DNA from: Cohnella sp. WQ 127256
GTDB taxonomy: Bacteria > Bacillota > Bacilli > Paenibacillales > Paenibacillaceae
Direction: 5' to 3'
Length of the DNA: 64,000 bases
Assembly (NCBI RefSeq): GCF_024519285.1
Contig: NZ_JAMZCY010000001.1
Location: 1,736,001 to 1,800,000, forward strand
Shown: positions 26,213 through 33,670 of the stretch, in pieces
Position numbering within the stretch: the first letter of the stretch is position 1
Layout: the number at the start of each line of letters is the position of its first letter
Notes under the pieces: generated by a model
Told to the model about the DNA's origin: nothing
The model's database searches: none
Seen by the model: only the letters and a program-made list of their open reading frames with translations
Made by a program: the position numbers and the translations under genes

Positions 26213-27184
26213 TTACTTGCTTAACAATTTCTGTTCCATTCGCAAAAAACGTTCGGTCATTTCCAAAGCTCTGCCGGATATGTGATCCTCATATTCCGCC
26301 ATAATGTAGCCGTCGAAGTCGGATTCAGCAATAATCGGCAAAATGTCCTTATACGGAATGCTCGCTTCCTCAAGCTTTTCATCGAGATAATGAAACTTCC
26401 CATGAAAGTGTACTACATAAGGCATAATCTTCTTCAGCCCTTCCAAATCAGGCTCTTTATAGAAGGTAACAAATCCATACATCCCTTGGAATGCTCCCAT
26501 AACAGCACCGTTGGCGCCGGCATCCAGCAAGCGTTGTCTCCCCTCTTCTCTTGGCACTCCTTCATAGCGCAGTTGAGCCGCCATTTCCAATAATTCAAGG
26601 GGAGCCCCATTTTGCAGCGCCGAATCCCAGTGCGGTTTGTTCGGGCGAGTCGCGAAGCATCCGAAGTCAGGTGTAAACCCTATAAATTTCGATCCCGATT
26701 GCTCGATCACTTCTAAGTAGCTTTGCATGATGGGCGACGTCGGAGTTTCTGGATTGTGAATTTCGATGCCGACTTTTACCCCGTAGCTTTCCGCATATGG
26801 CGCTAGCTTCGCCAGTGCGGAAGGCGATAACAGATACTGCGCACGCATTACTTTACAGCCTAATTTGCCGGCCGTCTTTACATCGATAATCGCAGACTGA
26901 AGCATCTCTTCCTCGGTTAGATCTCGGTCGGACCTAACTCCTCGATCCGTATTCGCCCCATAAGACACGAAATCAATGCCATAAGCGTTCGTCATCGTTT
27001 TAAACTCACTTAACACTCTATCAGTAACGTAAGGATATGAGGAAAGCATCTGCGTACCTACCAGTTCGAAGCCATCCGCACCGTATTCAGCTGCGGTTCG
27101 AATGCAATCTTCCAAAGAAAGCTTGCCTTTGACGTATTCATCCGTGAAGCTGTATAAGGACACGCCCAGCTTAATATTTCCCAT
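26213..27184 (-). CDS. C-glycoside deglycosidase alpha-subunit-like protein (sugar isomerase fold)
   Basis: A 323-residue TIM barrel with metal ligands at about Glu141 (VGIEIHNPETPT), Asp173 (FTPDFGCF), His261 (HFHGKFHYL) and Glu297 (IMAEYED). In known C-glycoside deglycosidases a protein of this family is the catalytic alpha subunit: it binds a metal and cleaves the bond between a 3-oxo sugar and the aglycone by an elimination-type reaction. The gene lies 26 bases after a DUF6379 beta-subunit gene and two genes after a Gfo/Idh/MocA oxidoreductase, the same trio as in the characterised systems. The family assignment comes from context and the ligand pattern; the actual substrate (C-, O- or other glycoside) is unknown. 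Confidence 0.75.
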   Translation of the reverse strand: MGNIKLGVSLYSFTDEYVKGKLSLEDCIRTAAEYGADGFELVGTQMLSSYPYVTDRVLSEFKTMTNAYGIDFVSYGANTDRGVRSDRDLTEEEMLQSAIIDVKTAGKLGCKVMRAQYLLSPSALAKLAPYAESYGVKVGIEIHNPETPTSPIMQSYLEVIEQSGSKFIGFTPDFGCFATRPNKPHWDSALQNGAPLELLEMAAQLRYEGVPREEGRQRLLDAGANGAVMGAFQGMYGFVTFYKEPDLEGLKKIMPYVVHFHGKFHYLDEKLEEASIPYKDILPIIAESDFDGYIMAEYEDHISGRALEMTERFLRMEQKLLSK

Positions 27185-27210
27185 CTTATTCCTTACTCCT
27201 TTTTCAATTA

Positions 27211-27645
27211 TTAAATAGTCAGTACTTTATGGCCCGAAGAATCCAATGTCGCGTAATCATGCGAATGCTTGCTTCCAGGCGTCGCCATATAAGGAATTCT
27301 CAGTTGCATCGTGACCTCGATCTCATGCGCTCCATCTTTTAAGCTGTCAGGCAAGTAAACCTTGATCGTTGCCGGCTCAATTAAATTCCAAAATTCGGAA
27401 ACCAGGCTTGGCAGCTGCTTTATGGTAAATTCCTTATCACGCAAACAGAACGCAATGTCATCCGGATTAACAGCTTCATCGTCAACCTTAATGCTTAACT
27501 CCTTTAGGCAGGAGAGATAATGACCACGATAATTACTCAGGCGAATTTGGAATTCGTACCCTAGCTTCTTGCCGTTCACATAAGTATGTTTGAGGCTTCC
27601 GTCGCTAACGACATCGACGAATGGCAGCTTCAACATGAATGCCAT
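27211..27645 (-). CDS. C-glycoside deglycosidase beta-subunit-like protein (DUF6379)
   Basis: A 144-residue all-beta protein. FQIRLSNYRGHYLSCLKEL near residue 34 and the closing KDGAHEIEVTMQLRIPYM are the conserved blocks of the DUF6379 family, the small partner subunit of C-glycoside deglycosidases. The beta subunit packs on the alpha barrel and completes its active-site pocket in the known complexes. Its position between the oxidoreductase (36 bases upstream) and alpha gene (26 bases downstream) supports this role. A paralogue lies at 32099-32503 and shares the R-L-[ST]-N-Y-R-G block. Confidence 0.8.
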   Translation of the reverse strand: MAFMLKLPFVDVVSDGSLKHTYVNGKKLGYEFQIRLSNYRGHYLSCLKELSIKVDDEAVNPDDIAFCLRDKEFTIKQLPSLVSEFWNLIEPATIKVYLPDSLKDGAHEIEVTMQLRIPYMATPGSKHSHDYATLDSSGHKVLTI

Positions 27646-27681
27646 ATGCGTTTGCTCCTTTCTAATAGGTTCAATAACGGA

Positions 27682-28794
27682 TTATTCTTTGTCAAACAAT
27701 ACTTCCTTGCCCGTTTCTGCCGACTTATAAATGGCATCGAGAATTTTTGTCACGATGAAGGCTTGCTCTGGCTTTACAAGCGGTTCCTTATCGTTTTTAA
27801 CTGCGTCCAACCATTGCTTCGCTTCCAGCACTCCCGGAGCGTTCGAGCCGCCTTCGAAGTAAGCAATATTTCCAGATGCTGAATTTTTCTGCTCCATCAG
27901 CATTCCGTTTCGTGCCGAGTTATAAATCAATTCATTCGTTTTATAGCTCATGCCGGCTTTGATCTCCGCTCCCGCTTTGGTGCCGCAAAGCGTCATTGCT
28001 GCTTCCTTGGATTCTGAAACGTTAAGCGCCCATGAGGATTCCAAGAAAATTGTCGCTCCGTTCTCCATTTTGACATAACCGAATGCTGAATCCTCAACCT
28101 CGAACGTCTCTGGGTCCCATGGCCCAAACATATTGCCTTCAACCGCCTCAGGCAAACTACCAAGCTTATAGAATACTGAACCGGTAACGGAAACAGGCTT
28201 GTAGTTGTCCATCATCCACAAGGTTAAATCTAACGCATGCGTACCGATATCAATCAATGGACCGCCGCCTTGCTGAGATTTGTCCGGAAAAACGCCCCAA
28301 GTCGGAACGGCGCGGCGACGAACAGCATGCGCCTTGGCGAAGTATACATCACCAAGCTCTTGTTTCTGGCAAGATTGATATAGCGATTGCACTTCTTCTC
28401 TGAACCGGTTCTGGTATGCGATCGTGAATTTTTTGCCGGACTTTTTCCAAGCATCCATCATCGCTTGTGCCGCTTCCGTCGTATGGGCCATAGGCTTTTC
28501 GCATAACACGTGTTTGCCCGCTTCGAAGGTCGCAACCGTGATCGGGCTGTGCATGACGTTAGGAGTCAATACGTGAACGATATCGATAGACTCGTCCTTC
28601 AATAGCTCGTTATAATCCGTGTATACTTTCGCGTCTGCCGAGCCGTATTCTTTCGCGGCTTTCTCTGCGCGCTCAACGACGATGTCGCAAAATGCGACCA
28701 TTTCGCATTCGTTTTTCAATTGGGATAAGGATGGAAAATGCTTCTGATTGGCGATACCGCCACATCCGATAATACCGATTCTTAATTTTTCCAT
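27682..28794 (-). CDS. Gfo/Idh/MocA-family NAD-dependent oxidoreductase, DgpA-like
   Basis: A 370-residue enzyme with an N-terminal Rossmann fold (IGIIGCGGIANQKH), the catalytic-lysine EKP motif (VLCEKPMAHT) and the C-terminal block GGGPLIDIGTHALDL with the usual catalytic Asp/His. In C-glycoside metabolism a homologue oxidises the C3 hydroxyl of the glucosyl group, giving the 3-oxo-glycoside that the alpha/beta complex then cleaves. Being first in an operon with those two subunits fits that step. GGAGG lies two bases before the first ATG but eight before the second, so 28794 is the likely start. It stands apart from the ROK gene by a 219-base gap. Confidence 0.8.
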   Translation of the reverse strand: MEKLRIGIIGCGGIANQKHFPSLSQLKNECEMVAFCDIVVERAEKAAKEYGSADAKVYTDYNELLKDESIDIVHVLTPNVMHSPITVATFEAGKHVLCEKPMAHTTEAAQAMMDAWKKSGKKFTIAYQNRFREEVQSLYQSCQKQELGDVYFAKAHAVRRRAVPTWGVFPDKSQQGGGPLIDIGTHALDLTLWMMDNYKPVSVTGSVFYKLGSLPEAVEGNMFGPWDPETFEVEDSAFGYVKMENGATIFLESSWALNVSESKEAAMTLCGTKAGAEIKAGMSYKTNELIYNSARNGMLMEQKNSASGNIAYFEGGSNAPGVLEAKQWLDAVKNDKEPLVKPEQAFIVTKILDAIYKSAETGKEVLFDKE

Positions 28795-28823
28795 TTTCAT
28801 TTCCTCCTAGATTTTTGATTAGC

Positions 28824-28846
28824 GTAATCCCTGCTTTATGGATTAC
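28824..28846. repeat. Inverted repeat in the 28795-29013 gap
   Basis: GTAATCC and GGATTAC, separated by nine bases. No gene was seen in this 219-base gap. It probably holds the promoter of the oxidoreductase-beta-alpha operon; the AT-rich stretch GTTTAACACTACGTTAAC (28858-28875) may be part of it, but no convincing -35/-10 pair was found. Confidence 0.35.
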
Positions 28847-29013
28847 ATTTAGTTAATGTTTAACACTACGTTAACCTTTAGGGCACACTTTAGTACTCGC
28901 ACTGCCATTCCGACTACAATTGCTTACAATTCCATTATGGCTTTACTTAAAAACGGGCTCTACTCCAAAAGCGACCATTTATTATCGGATTTCAGACCTC
29001 ACGACTATAACCA

Positions 29014-29964
29014 TTATCCGAATAAATGAAGTCCGGCTGCTCCTACAACGCCTGCATCATTACTGAGAACGGCCGGCACGATGTCAACGCCTTCTTGGCT
29101 GTTCTCTACGGCTAGCTCCCTATAGTAGTGATCGATGATCTGGAACAAATATTCTCCGGCTTTCGATACGCCGCCACCTACAACAAACCGCTGCGGGTTT
29201 ATAGTAACGGACATCAACGCCATCGCCCGTCCTAAGTAAAATGCAGCTCGATGAACGATTTTGATCGCGGTCTGGTCTCCTAGCTTGGCTGCGTCCATAA
29301 CATCCTTGGCCGTTATCGATTCCAAAGATGATAAGGACGTTTCTGCTCCATCCGCAACGGCTTGTTTCGCCATGTAGATAATGCCCGTAGCGGAAGATAC
29401 CGTCTCTAGACAGCCCTTCTTGCCACATCCGCATGAAATCGCTTCGTCTTCCGGCACAACATTCAAATGTCCGAGCTCTCCGGCCATGCCGGCGAAGCCT
29501 TGGATTAGGCTGCCCTTTGCAATAATTCCGCCGCCGACGCCCGTTCCTAACGTGAAGCAAATTAAGTTGTCGATGCCTGCTCCGGCACCGCCCCAAGCTT
29601 CGCCTAGCGCAGCAACGTTGGCATCGTTGTCGATCCGTACGGACTTCCCGAGCTTCGCTTCCAACGTCCCTTTGACATCTACATTTCTCCAGCCAAGATT
29701 AGGTGATAATTTCACAAACCCGTTCGGAATATCCATGAAGCCCGGAATCCCAGCACCTATGCCTTCGACTTGATCCCAGTCGTATTCGGTCTGATCGAAT
29801 AGCTTGCGTACATAAGCAGCACTATTACTCAGTACATGCTCTGCCCCATGCTGCGCTTCCGTGTCGCCTTCATAGGTTTTTAATAATTGTCCTTTCGCAT
29901 CGCAAAGGCCAACTTTTATCGTCGTGCCTCCTAGATCAACGCCAACGTATATTTTTTCGCCCAT
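29014..29964 (-). CDS. glcK: ROK-family glucokinase
   Basis: A 316-residue sugar kinase. It shows the ATP-binding start YVGVDLGGTTIKVGL, the DNDANVAALGEAW catalytic block, LGTGVGGGII, and the ROK zinc signature CGCGKKGCLE with the preceding ELGHLNV. Length and motifs fit Bacillales GlcK, which phosphorylates glucose to glucose 6-phosphate; a kinase for another hexose freed from the glycosides cannot be excluded. Its ATG lies three bases after the stop of the upstream oxidoreductase, so the two are tightly coupled. A second, housekeeping glucokinase likely exists elsewhere, making this one pathway-specific. Confidence 0.85.
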   Translation of the reverse strand: MGEKIYVGVDLGGTTIKVGLCDAKGQLLKTYEGDTEAQHGAEHVLSNSAAYVRKLFDQTEYDWDQVEGIGAGIPGFMDIPNGFVKLSPNLGWRNVDVKGTLEAKLGKSVRIDNDANVAALGEAWGGAGAGIDNLICFTLGTGVGGGIIAKGSLIQGFAGMAGELGHLNVVPEDEAISCGCGKKGCLETVSSATGIIYMAKQAVADGAETSLSSLESITAKDVMDAAKLGDQTAIKIVHRAAFYLGRAMALMSVTINPQRFVVGGGVSKAGEYLFQIIDHYYRELAVENSQEGVDIVPAVLSNDAGVVGAAGLHLFG

Positions 29965-29967
29965 CTT

Positions 29968-31038
29968 CTACACTCCAACCTTTGTTTTATTGAAATCGTA
30001 AGGCTTTTGATTCCCTGCCGCTTCATAGAAAGCGTCGACGATATTCATGAAATACTCGCCGTGCCAAGCCGGGGCCAGCAGTTGCTTGCCGGTTGCGATA
30101 CATTCGGTGAAATGCTGGAACTCGTCTAGCGTTCGGATATTAGGATTCAGCTTCGGCCCTATGTCCACGCAAGTCCCGGACTGTTCCGAGAACAGCTTCA
30201 GCTCCCCGTTTACGAAGCTTACGCCGCCCTTCGTGCCGATCAGCTCGTAATAAAACTTGTCCTGCTCGATGTTGGATGCCCAGCTGAATTCGAAGCTTAC
30301 CGTCGCGCCGTTCTCTAAATGAAGCAGGCCGACAGCGCTGTCTTCCACATCGAATACGCCGTTCGGATTTCCCTTATAACCATTGCGGTTCCGCGTGGTC
30401 GTATCAGCGAACGTCTGACGTGTAGAACCCGCAATGAATGACGGGGAAGGCATATTCATAAAATACAGGACCAAGTCCAAGTAATGGACACCAAGATCAA
30501 TCATGACGCCCCCGCCAGAGAGCTTCTGATTCGTAAACCATGTACCGCGACCCGGAATGCCGCTTCTTCTCACCCAGCCTGCTTTAGCTTGGTATATTTC
30601 ACCTAACAACCCCTGGTCGATGTATTGTTTGACGAAAACCGACTCATTCGTGAATCGGTTGTTCAAACCTACCATCAAAGCTTTCTCCGATGCTTCCTGC
30701 ACCCTCAGAATTTGCCGGGCTTCGTTGCCGTTAACGGCCAACGGTTTCTCGCAGTGAACGTTCACGCCGGCTTGCAAAGCTGCAATCGAAATTTCCGCAT
30801 GAAGGAAATTTGGCGTGCAAATACTAACAATATCCAAGTTTTCGTTTCGCAGCATTTCCTTATAGTCACTGTAAACCTTGCTTACTTGGTACTTATCCGC
30901 AACACGTTTCGCTTGTTCGAAGTTTACATCGCAAACCGCGACCATTTCGACGTGTGGAAGATTAAGATATCCTTTAATATGCTTTTTCTCCGCATTGCTG
31001 CCCGCACCGATGATGGCGTATCTTAATTTCCGCTCCAT
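29968..31038 (-). CDS. Gfo/Idh/MocA-family oxidoreductase
   Basis: A 356-residue NAD(P)-dependent sugar oxidoreductase: Rossmann start YAIIGAGSNAEKKHIKG, catalytic HCEKPLAVN, and GGGVMIDLGVHYLDL. It resembles the 27682-28794 enzyme in layout but differs widely in sequence, so it is a separate paralogue. Lying between an isomerase-fold gene and a glucokinase it may oxidise another sugar, or reduce the 3-oxo-sugar left after cleavage so that the kinase can take it. That second role would close the cycle and recover the cofactor; it is inference from gene order. Confidence 0.85.
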   Translation of the reverse strand: MERKLRYAIIGAGSNAEKKHIKGYLNLPHVEMVAVCDVNFEQAKRVADKYQVSKVYSDYKEMLRNENLDIVSICTPNFLHAEISIAALQAGVNVHCEKPLAVNGNEARQILRVQEASEKALMVGLNNRFTNESVFVKQYIDQGLLGEIYQAKAGWVRRSGIPGRGTWFTNQKLSGGGVMIDLGVHYLDLVLYFMNMPSPSFIAGSTRQTFADTTTRNRNGYKGNPNGVFDVEDSAVGLLHLENGATVSFEFSWASNIEQDKFYYELIGTKGGVSFVNGELKLFSEQSGTCVDIGPKLNPNIRTLDEFQHFTECIATGKQLLAPAWHGEYFMNIVDAFYEAAGNQKPYDFNKTKVGV

Positions 31039-31057
31039 GTGTCATCCTCTCCTTCCC

Positions 31058-31849
31058 CTAAGCTCTAAACAATAATTCGTTCATATATCGGACCGTATAG
31101 TCGATCCCTTGCTGACCGAGCTCGCCGGACCAAACCTGCGAATGCGGCTCGATGCTTAACCCTCCGCTATACCCTTTAGCACGCAACAAGGAAAAGAACG
31201 CTGGCCAATCCGTCTGATCCAGACCAGCCGGCGGATCATCCACCCTTTCACCGCCTGCGATCATGGAGCCCTTCAGATGCACATGCTTGAATCGATGACC
31301 CCAATCCTTCGACTCTTGCAAGTAATCTCCTCCGAAGTACCTGCTGTGCGACGGGTCGTATTTAATGCCGAGTTCGGCGAGGTGTCCGTGAATGACAGTC
31401 CAAGCCGCCGGATTATGAATGAAGTTGCCCTTGCGGCAATTATAGGATGAAATCGTAACGCCTTTGTCCTTCCCGTAATCGATAAGCTTCGAGAAAAACG
31501 AGATGGCTGCCGTGCAATTGTCGTAGTATGACAGTTCATCCACGTAGTTGCATCCGCTGACGAAATTCGCGCAACCTAGTTCGCTGGCGACGTCAATCAG
31601 ACGGTAGCAAATCTCCAACTCTTCTTCGATCAATCTCCCTTGCATATCGATGCGTTTGGACTTCCATCTCCCGACGGAGCCTACACTTACGCGATATCGA
31701 TTCATATATTGCTTAAGATTTTGCTGGTCCTCATAGAAGGCTCTTCCGTCATTACTTTCATTGATACAAAATTCCAAGAAGTCCAGTCCTCTCCGAGCTG
31801 CCATTTGAAAGCTTTCCTCGACTGGCAACGCAATGATTCCAAGCTGCAT
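31058..31849 (-). CDS. Sugar phosphate isomerase/epimerase-fold protein
   Basis: A 263-residue barrel of the AP-endonuclease-2 superfamily, shorter than the other three in this region. Ligand blocks are TISSYNCRKGNF, IKYDPSHSRYFGGDY, KHVHLKGS and LSIEPHSQVW. It heads an operon with the oxidoreductase (19 bases) and the glucokinase. AAGGAGG precedes the ATG at 31849. It may isomerise the freed 3-oxo sugar or act on another ketose; the sequence alone does not tell. Upstream lies a palindrome (31925-31943) that may be the operator of this transcript. Confidence 0.8.
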   Translation of the reverse strand: MQLGIIALPVEESFQMAARRGLDFLEFCINESNDGRAFYEDQQNLKQYMNRYRVSVGSVGRWKSKRIDMQGRLIEEELEICYRLIDVASELGCANFVSGCNYVDELSYYDNCTAAISFFSKLIDYGKDKGVTISSYNCRKGNFIHNPAAWTVIHGHLAELGIKYDPSHSRYFGGDYLQESKDWGHRFKHVHLKGSMIAGGERVDDPPAGLDQTDWPAFFSLLRAKGYSGGLSIEPHSQVWSGELGQQGIDYTVRYMNELLFRA

Positions 31850-31924
31850 CTGCTTTCAACCTCCTTATAGTCATTCAAGCAATTCATCTACTAACACATC
31901 GATAACCATTAAACACTAATTAAT

Positions 31925-31943
31925 CATTTACACATTGTAAATG
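31925..31943. promoter_or_regulatory. Candidate operator palindrome
   Basis: CATTTACA-CAT-TGTAAATG, eight-base perfect arms, about 76 bases upstream of the isomerase ATG. The gap 31850-32098 contains no gene, only this dyad, an AT-rich stretch and the terminator of the next operon. Confidence 0.45.
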
Positions 31944-32040
31944 TATTTGTTTTTAGAATATCACAGTTTTGTTTCCGTTTGCAATCGATTATTTATTGCG
32001 ACCTCAGATGATCATTCTTTCATGGATTCCAAACATGAAA

Positions 32041-32067
32041 ATCCCGAGAAGTCGGAATTCTCGGGAT
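32041..32067 (-). terminator. Terminator of the second alpha/beta operon
   Basis: ATCCCGAGAA and TTCTCGGGAT form a 10-bp stem with a seven-base loop; on the minus strand TTTC follows. It lies 32 bases after the DUF6379 stop codon. Confidence 0.8.
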
Positions 32068-32098
32068 AATGATTACAATGATTTTACTGTTTGCTCTT

Positions 32099-32503
32099 CT
32101 AAACCAAAATCAGCGTTCGTTTATGCGGTTTCGAGCCAAGAAGCGTGTCAGCAACCGGCGGTATGTAAGACGAACTGTATACAAAACGAACTTCGATCTC
32201 ATGGCAACCGCTTGCCAGACCGCCCTCTTTGGCGACAGTGAGCGTCGCGGGATCCAAAAGGCTCCAATGATCATCCCCACGTTCCGCCAACTCTGCTTGT
32301 TCGTAGGTCACGCCGTTGATCGTCCAAGTAATCTGTTGTCCGGCGAACGTTTCGCCGTCTACGATAATCGTCGCAGGGCGAAGCTGCGACAGCCAGAGGC
32401 CTCGGTAATTGGTAAGTCTTATGTTGATTTGAAATCCCGTGACTTTTCCATCCAACTCTACGTTACGAAACCCTCTTTGTTGAATGCATTCTTTCTCAAG
32501 CAT
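32099..32503 (-). CDS. C-glycoside deglycosidase beta-subunit-like protein (DUF6379), second copy
   Basis: A 134-residue beta protein with the family blocks FQINIRLTNYRGLWLSQL and ASGCHEIEVRFVYSSSYIPP. The start MLEKECIQQRGFRN is typical for this subgroup. It is clearly homologous to the 27211-27645 protein (shared R-L-[ST]-N-Y-R-G and HEIEV) but diverged, so the two likely serve different alpha partners. It is encoded 17 bases after the alpha-like gene at 32521-33414 and ends the operon. Confidence 0.8.
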   Translation of the reverse strand: MLEKECIQQRGFRNVELDGKVTGFQINIRLTNYRGLWLSQLRPATIIVDGETFAGQQITWTINGVTYEQAELAERGDDHWSLLDPATLTVAKEGGLASGCHEIEVRFVYSSSYIPPVADTLLGSKPHKRTLILV

Positions 32504-32520
32504 TTGGCATGCTCCTCTCC

Positions 32521-33414
32521 TTATTTGCCCAAGATTCGTTTCATCATCACGTGATGCTTCCGTACCTGATCAACGGCATAGCCCTGTACATCTTTCTTCG
32601 GTCCTTCGTATTCGCTGACAAGGTAGCCGTCCCAATTATGCTCCATCAATGTACGTAGAATTTTTTCGTAGGGAATCGTCATTTCTTCGAAATCGTCGGA
32701 CATTTTAACGAACTTGGCGTGGCAGCAATAAACGTACGGAAGCAATGGAATGATATCTTCCACCGGACTATGCTCGGATTCCGGCATGACGAAGTCGTCC
32801 GGTCCCCATTCACTAGCCGGCAAACGTTTCGTTTCGAATACGCCAAAGTCGATGTTGAGGCCGAAGTGCTTCGTTCCCGTCTTCTTGATAAACTCCACGT
32901 AATCATCTACCATTTTGGATTTCAATAGCGTAGGGACGTGAATTTCCGGACACATGCGCACATCGTATCGCTCCGCCATAGGCAGCGCCATCTCGATAAA
33001 CTCTCTCCAGTTATGAACAGGCGTCAGCGTGTCGTCGATCACTCCAAGCTTGGTGCGAAGCACCTTGAACCCGAGTCGGTTGGCCAACTTGAAATCGCGA
33101 ACTAACATGTCATAAGACTCCTGAGAAGTCAACTCCCGGCCTTGATACATCCGCGAATCTACCCAATGGCCGTATTCAGCCGGCACGATATCGTATTTGG
33201 CGATCAATCGGTCCCAATTTTCCAGCCACTCTTGGCTTGGGTTGGGATAGTTTTCAATGTGCCCATTCGCCAATATTTCCACGCCTTTCGCGCCAATGCT
33301 GTGCATCTCGGCAAACATATCCTCAAGCGTCATCGTCACGCCGTATTCGCCCGCATAGCTATAAATCGAGACGCCGCGTTTGGGGTTACCCGTTCCCCCT
33401 GGTTGATTGCTCAT
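32521..33414 (-). CDS. C-glycoside deglycosidase alpha-subunit-like protein, second copy
   Basis: A 297-residue TIM barrel. Putative metal ligands are at about Glu157 (MCPEIHVPT), Asp189 (LNIDFGVFE), His232 (YCCHAKFVK) and Glu268 (LVSEYEGP). The order E-[IH]-H, D-F-G, H-x-K-F and E-Y-E is the same as in the first alpha-like protein, marking a common subfamily despite low overall similarity. It is followed at 17 bases by a matching beta subunit. No oxidoreductase lies in this operon, so one of the two in the neighbouring operons may feed it with 3-oxo substrate. A 35-bp element shared with the ABC operon lies about 98 bases upstream. Confidence 0.75.
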   Translation of the reverse strand: MSNQPGGTGNPKRGVSIYSYAGEYGVTMTLEDMFAEMHSIGAKGVEILANGHIENYPNPSQEWLENWDRLIAKYDIVPAEYGHWVDSRMYQGRELTSQESYDMLVRDFKLANRLGFKVLRTKLGVIDDTLTPVHNWREFIEMALPMAERYDVRMCPEIHVPTLLKSKMVDDYVEFIKKTGTKHFGLNIDFGVFETKRLPASEWGPDDFVMPESEHSPVEDIIPLLPYVYCCHAKFVKMSDDFEEMTIPYEKILRTLMEHNWDGYLVSEYEGPKKDVQGYAVDQVRKHHVMMKRILGK

Positions 33415-33511
33415 TTCTTCTACTCTCCTTTGTAAATATTGCGATTGTCAACCAAATTTTCAAGCTTACGTTCATGTTACCGAAATTAAGTACCGGCATT
33501 CTACCCGCGAA

Positions 33512-33546
33512 CCGACTCCGAATTATCGAATATTCGACCTATATGC
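33512..33546 (-). promoter_or_regulatory. Candidate activator element, copy 2
   Basis: Aligned to 22314-22348 without gaps, 28 of 35 bases equal. This copy holds the perfect 12-base palindrome TCGAATATTCGA. Both copies sit 74-98 bases upstream of a minus-strand start codon and in the same direction, and AGAAT follows at the same distance in both. Confidence 0.45.
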
Positions 33547-33670
33547 GGCATTCCGGTAAGCTATCTTTTCGCGGTCCTATTCGCTTCTCATCAATGAACC
33601 GTGCTTCTAAAGCTTCGCACAGTTCGATCACGATTTGTTCTGTGATGTCTTGACACTCAAGCTCCCTCAT
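33539..33670 (-). CDS. Possible small ORF after the GH43 gene
   Basis: A 43-codon frame beginning inside the last codons of GH43 (ATG at 33670) and ending TAG at 33539. The product would be charged and helical (ELCEALEARFIDEKRIGP). There is no ribosome binding site of its own, though overlap with GH43 could allow coupled translation. Its end overlaps the shared 35-bp element. It may be chance; the rest of the gap 33415-33656 shows no other gene. Confidence 0.2.
   Translation of the reverse strand: MRELECQDITEQIVIELCEALEARFIDEKRIGPRKDSLPECRI

Noticed and set aside
33446-33451. Perfect -35 hexamer TTGACA (minus strand) before the second alpha-like gene
   Set aside because: A -10 box 17 bases further would fall on the ribosome binding site, and none is present there.
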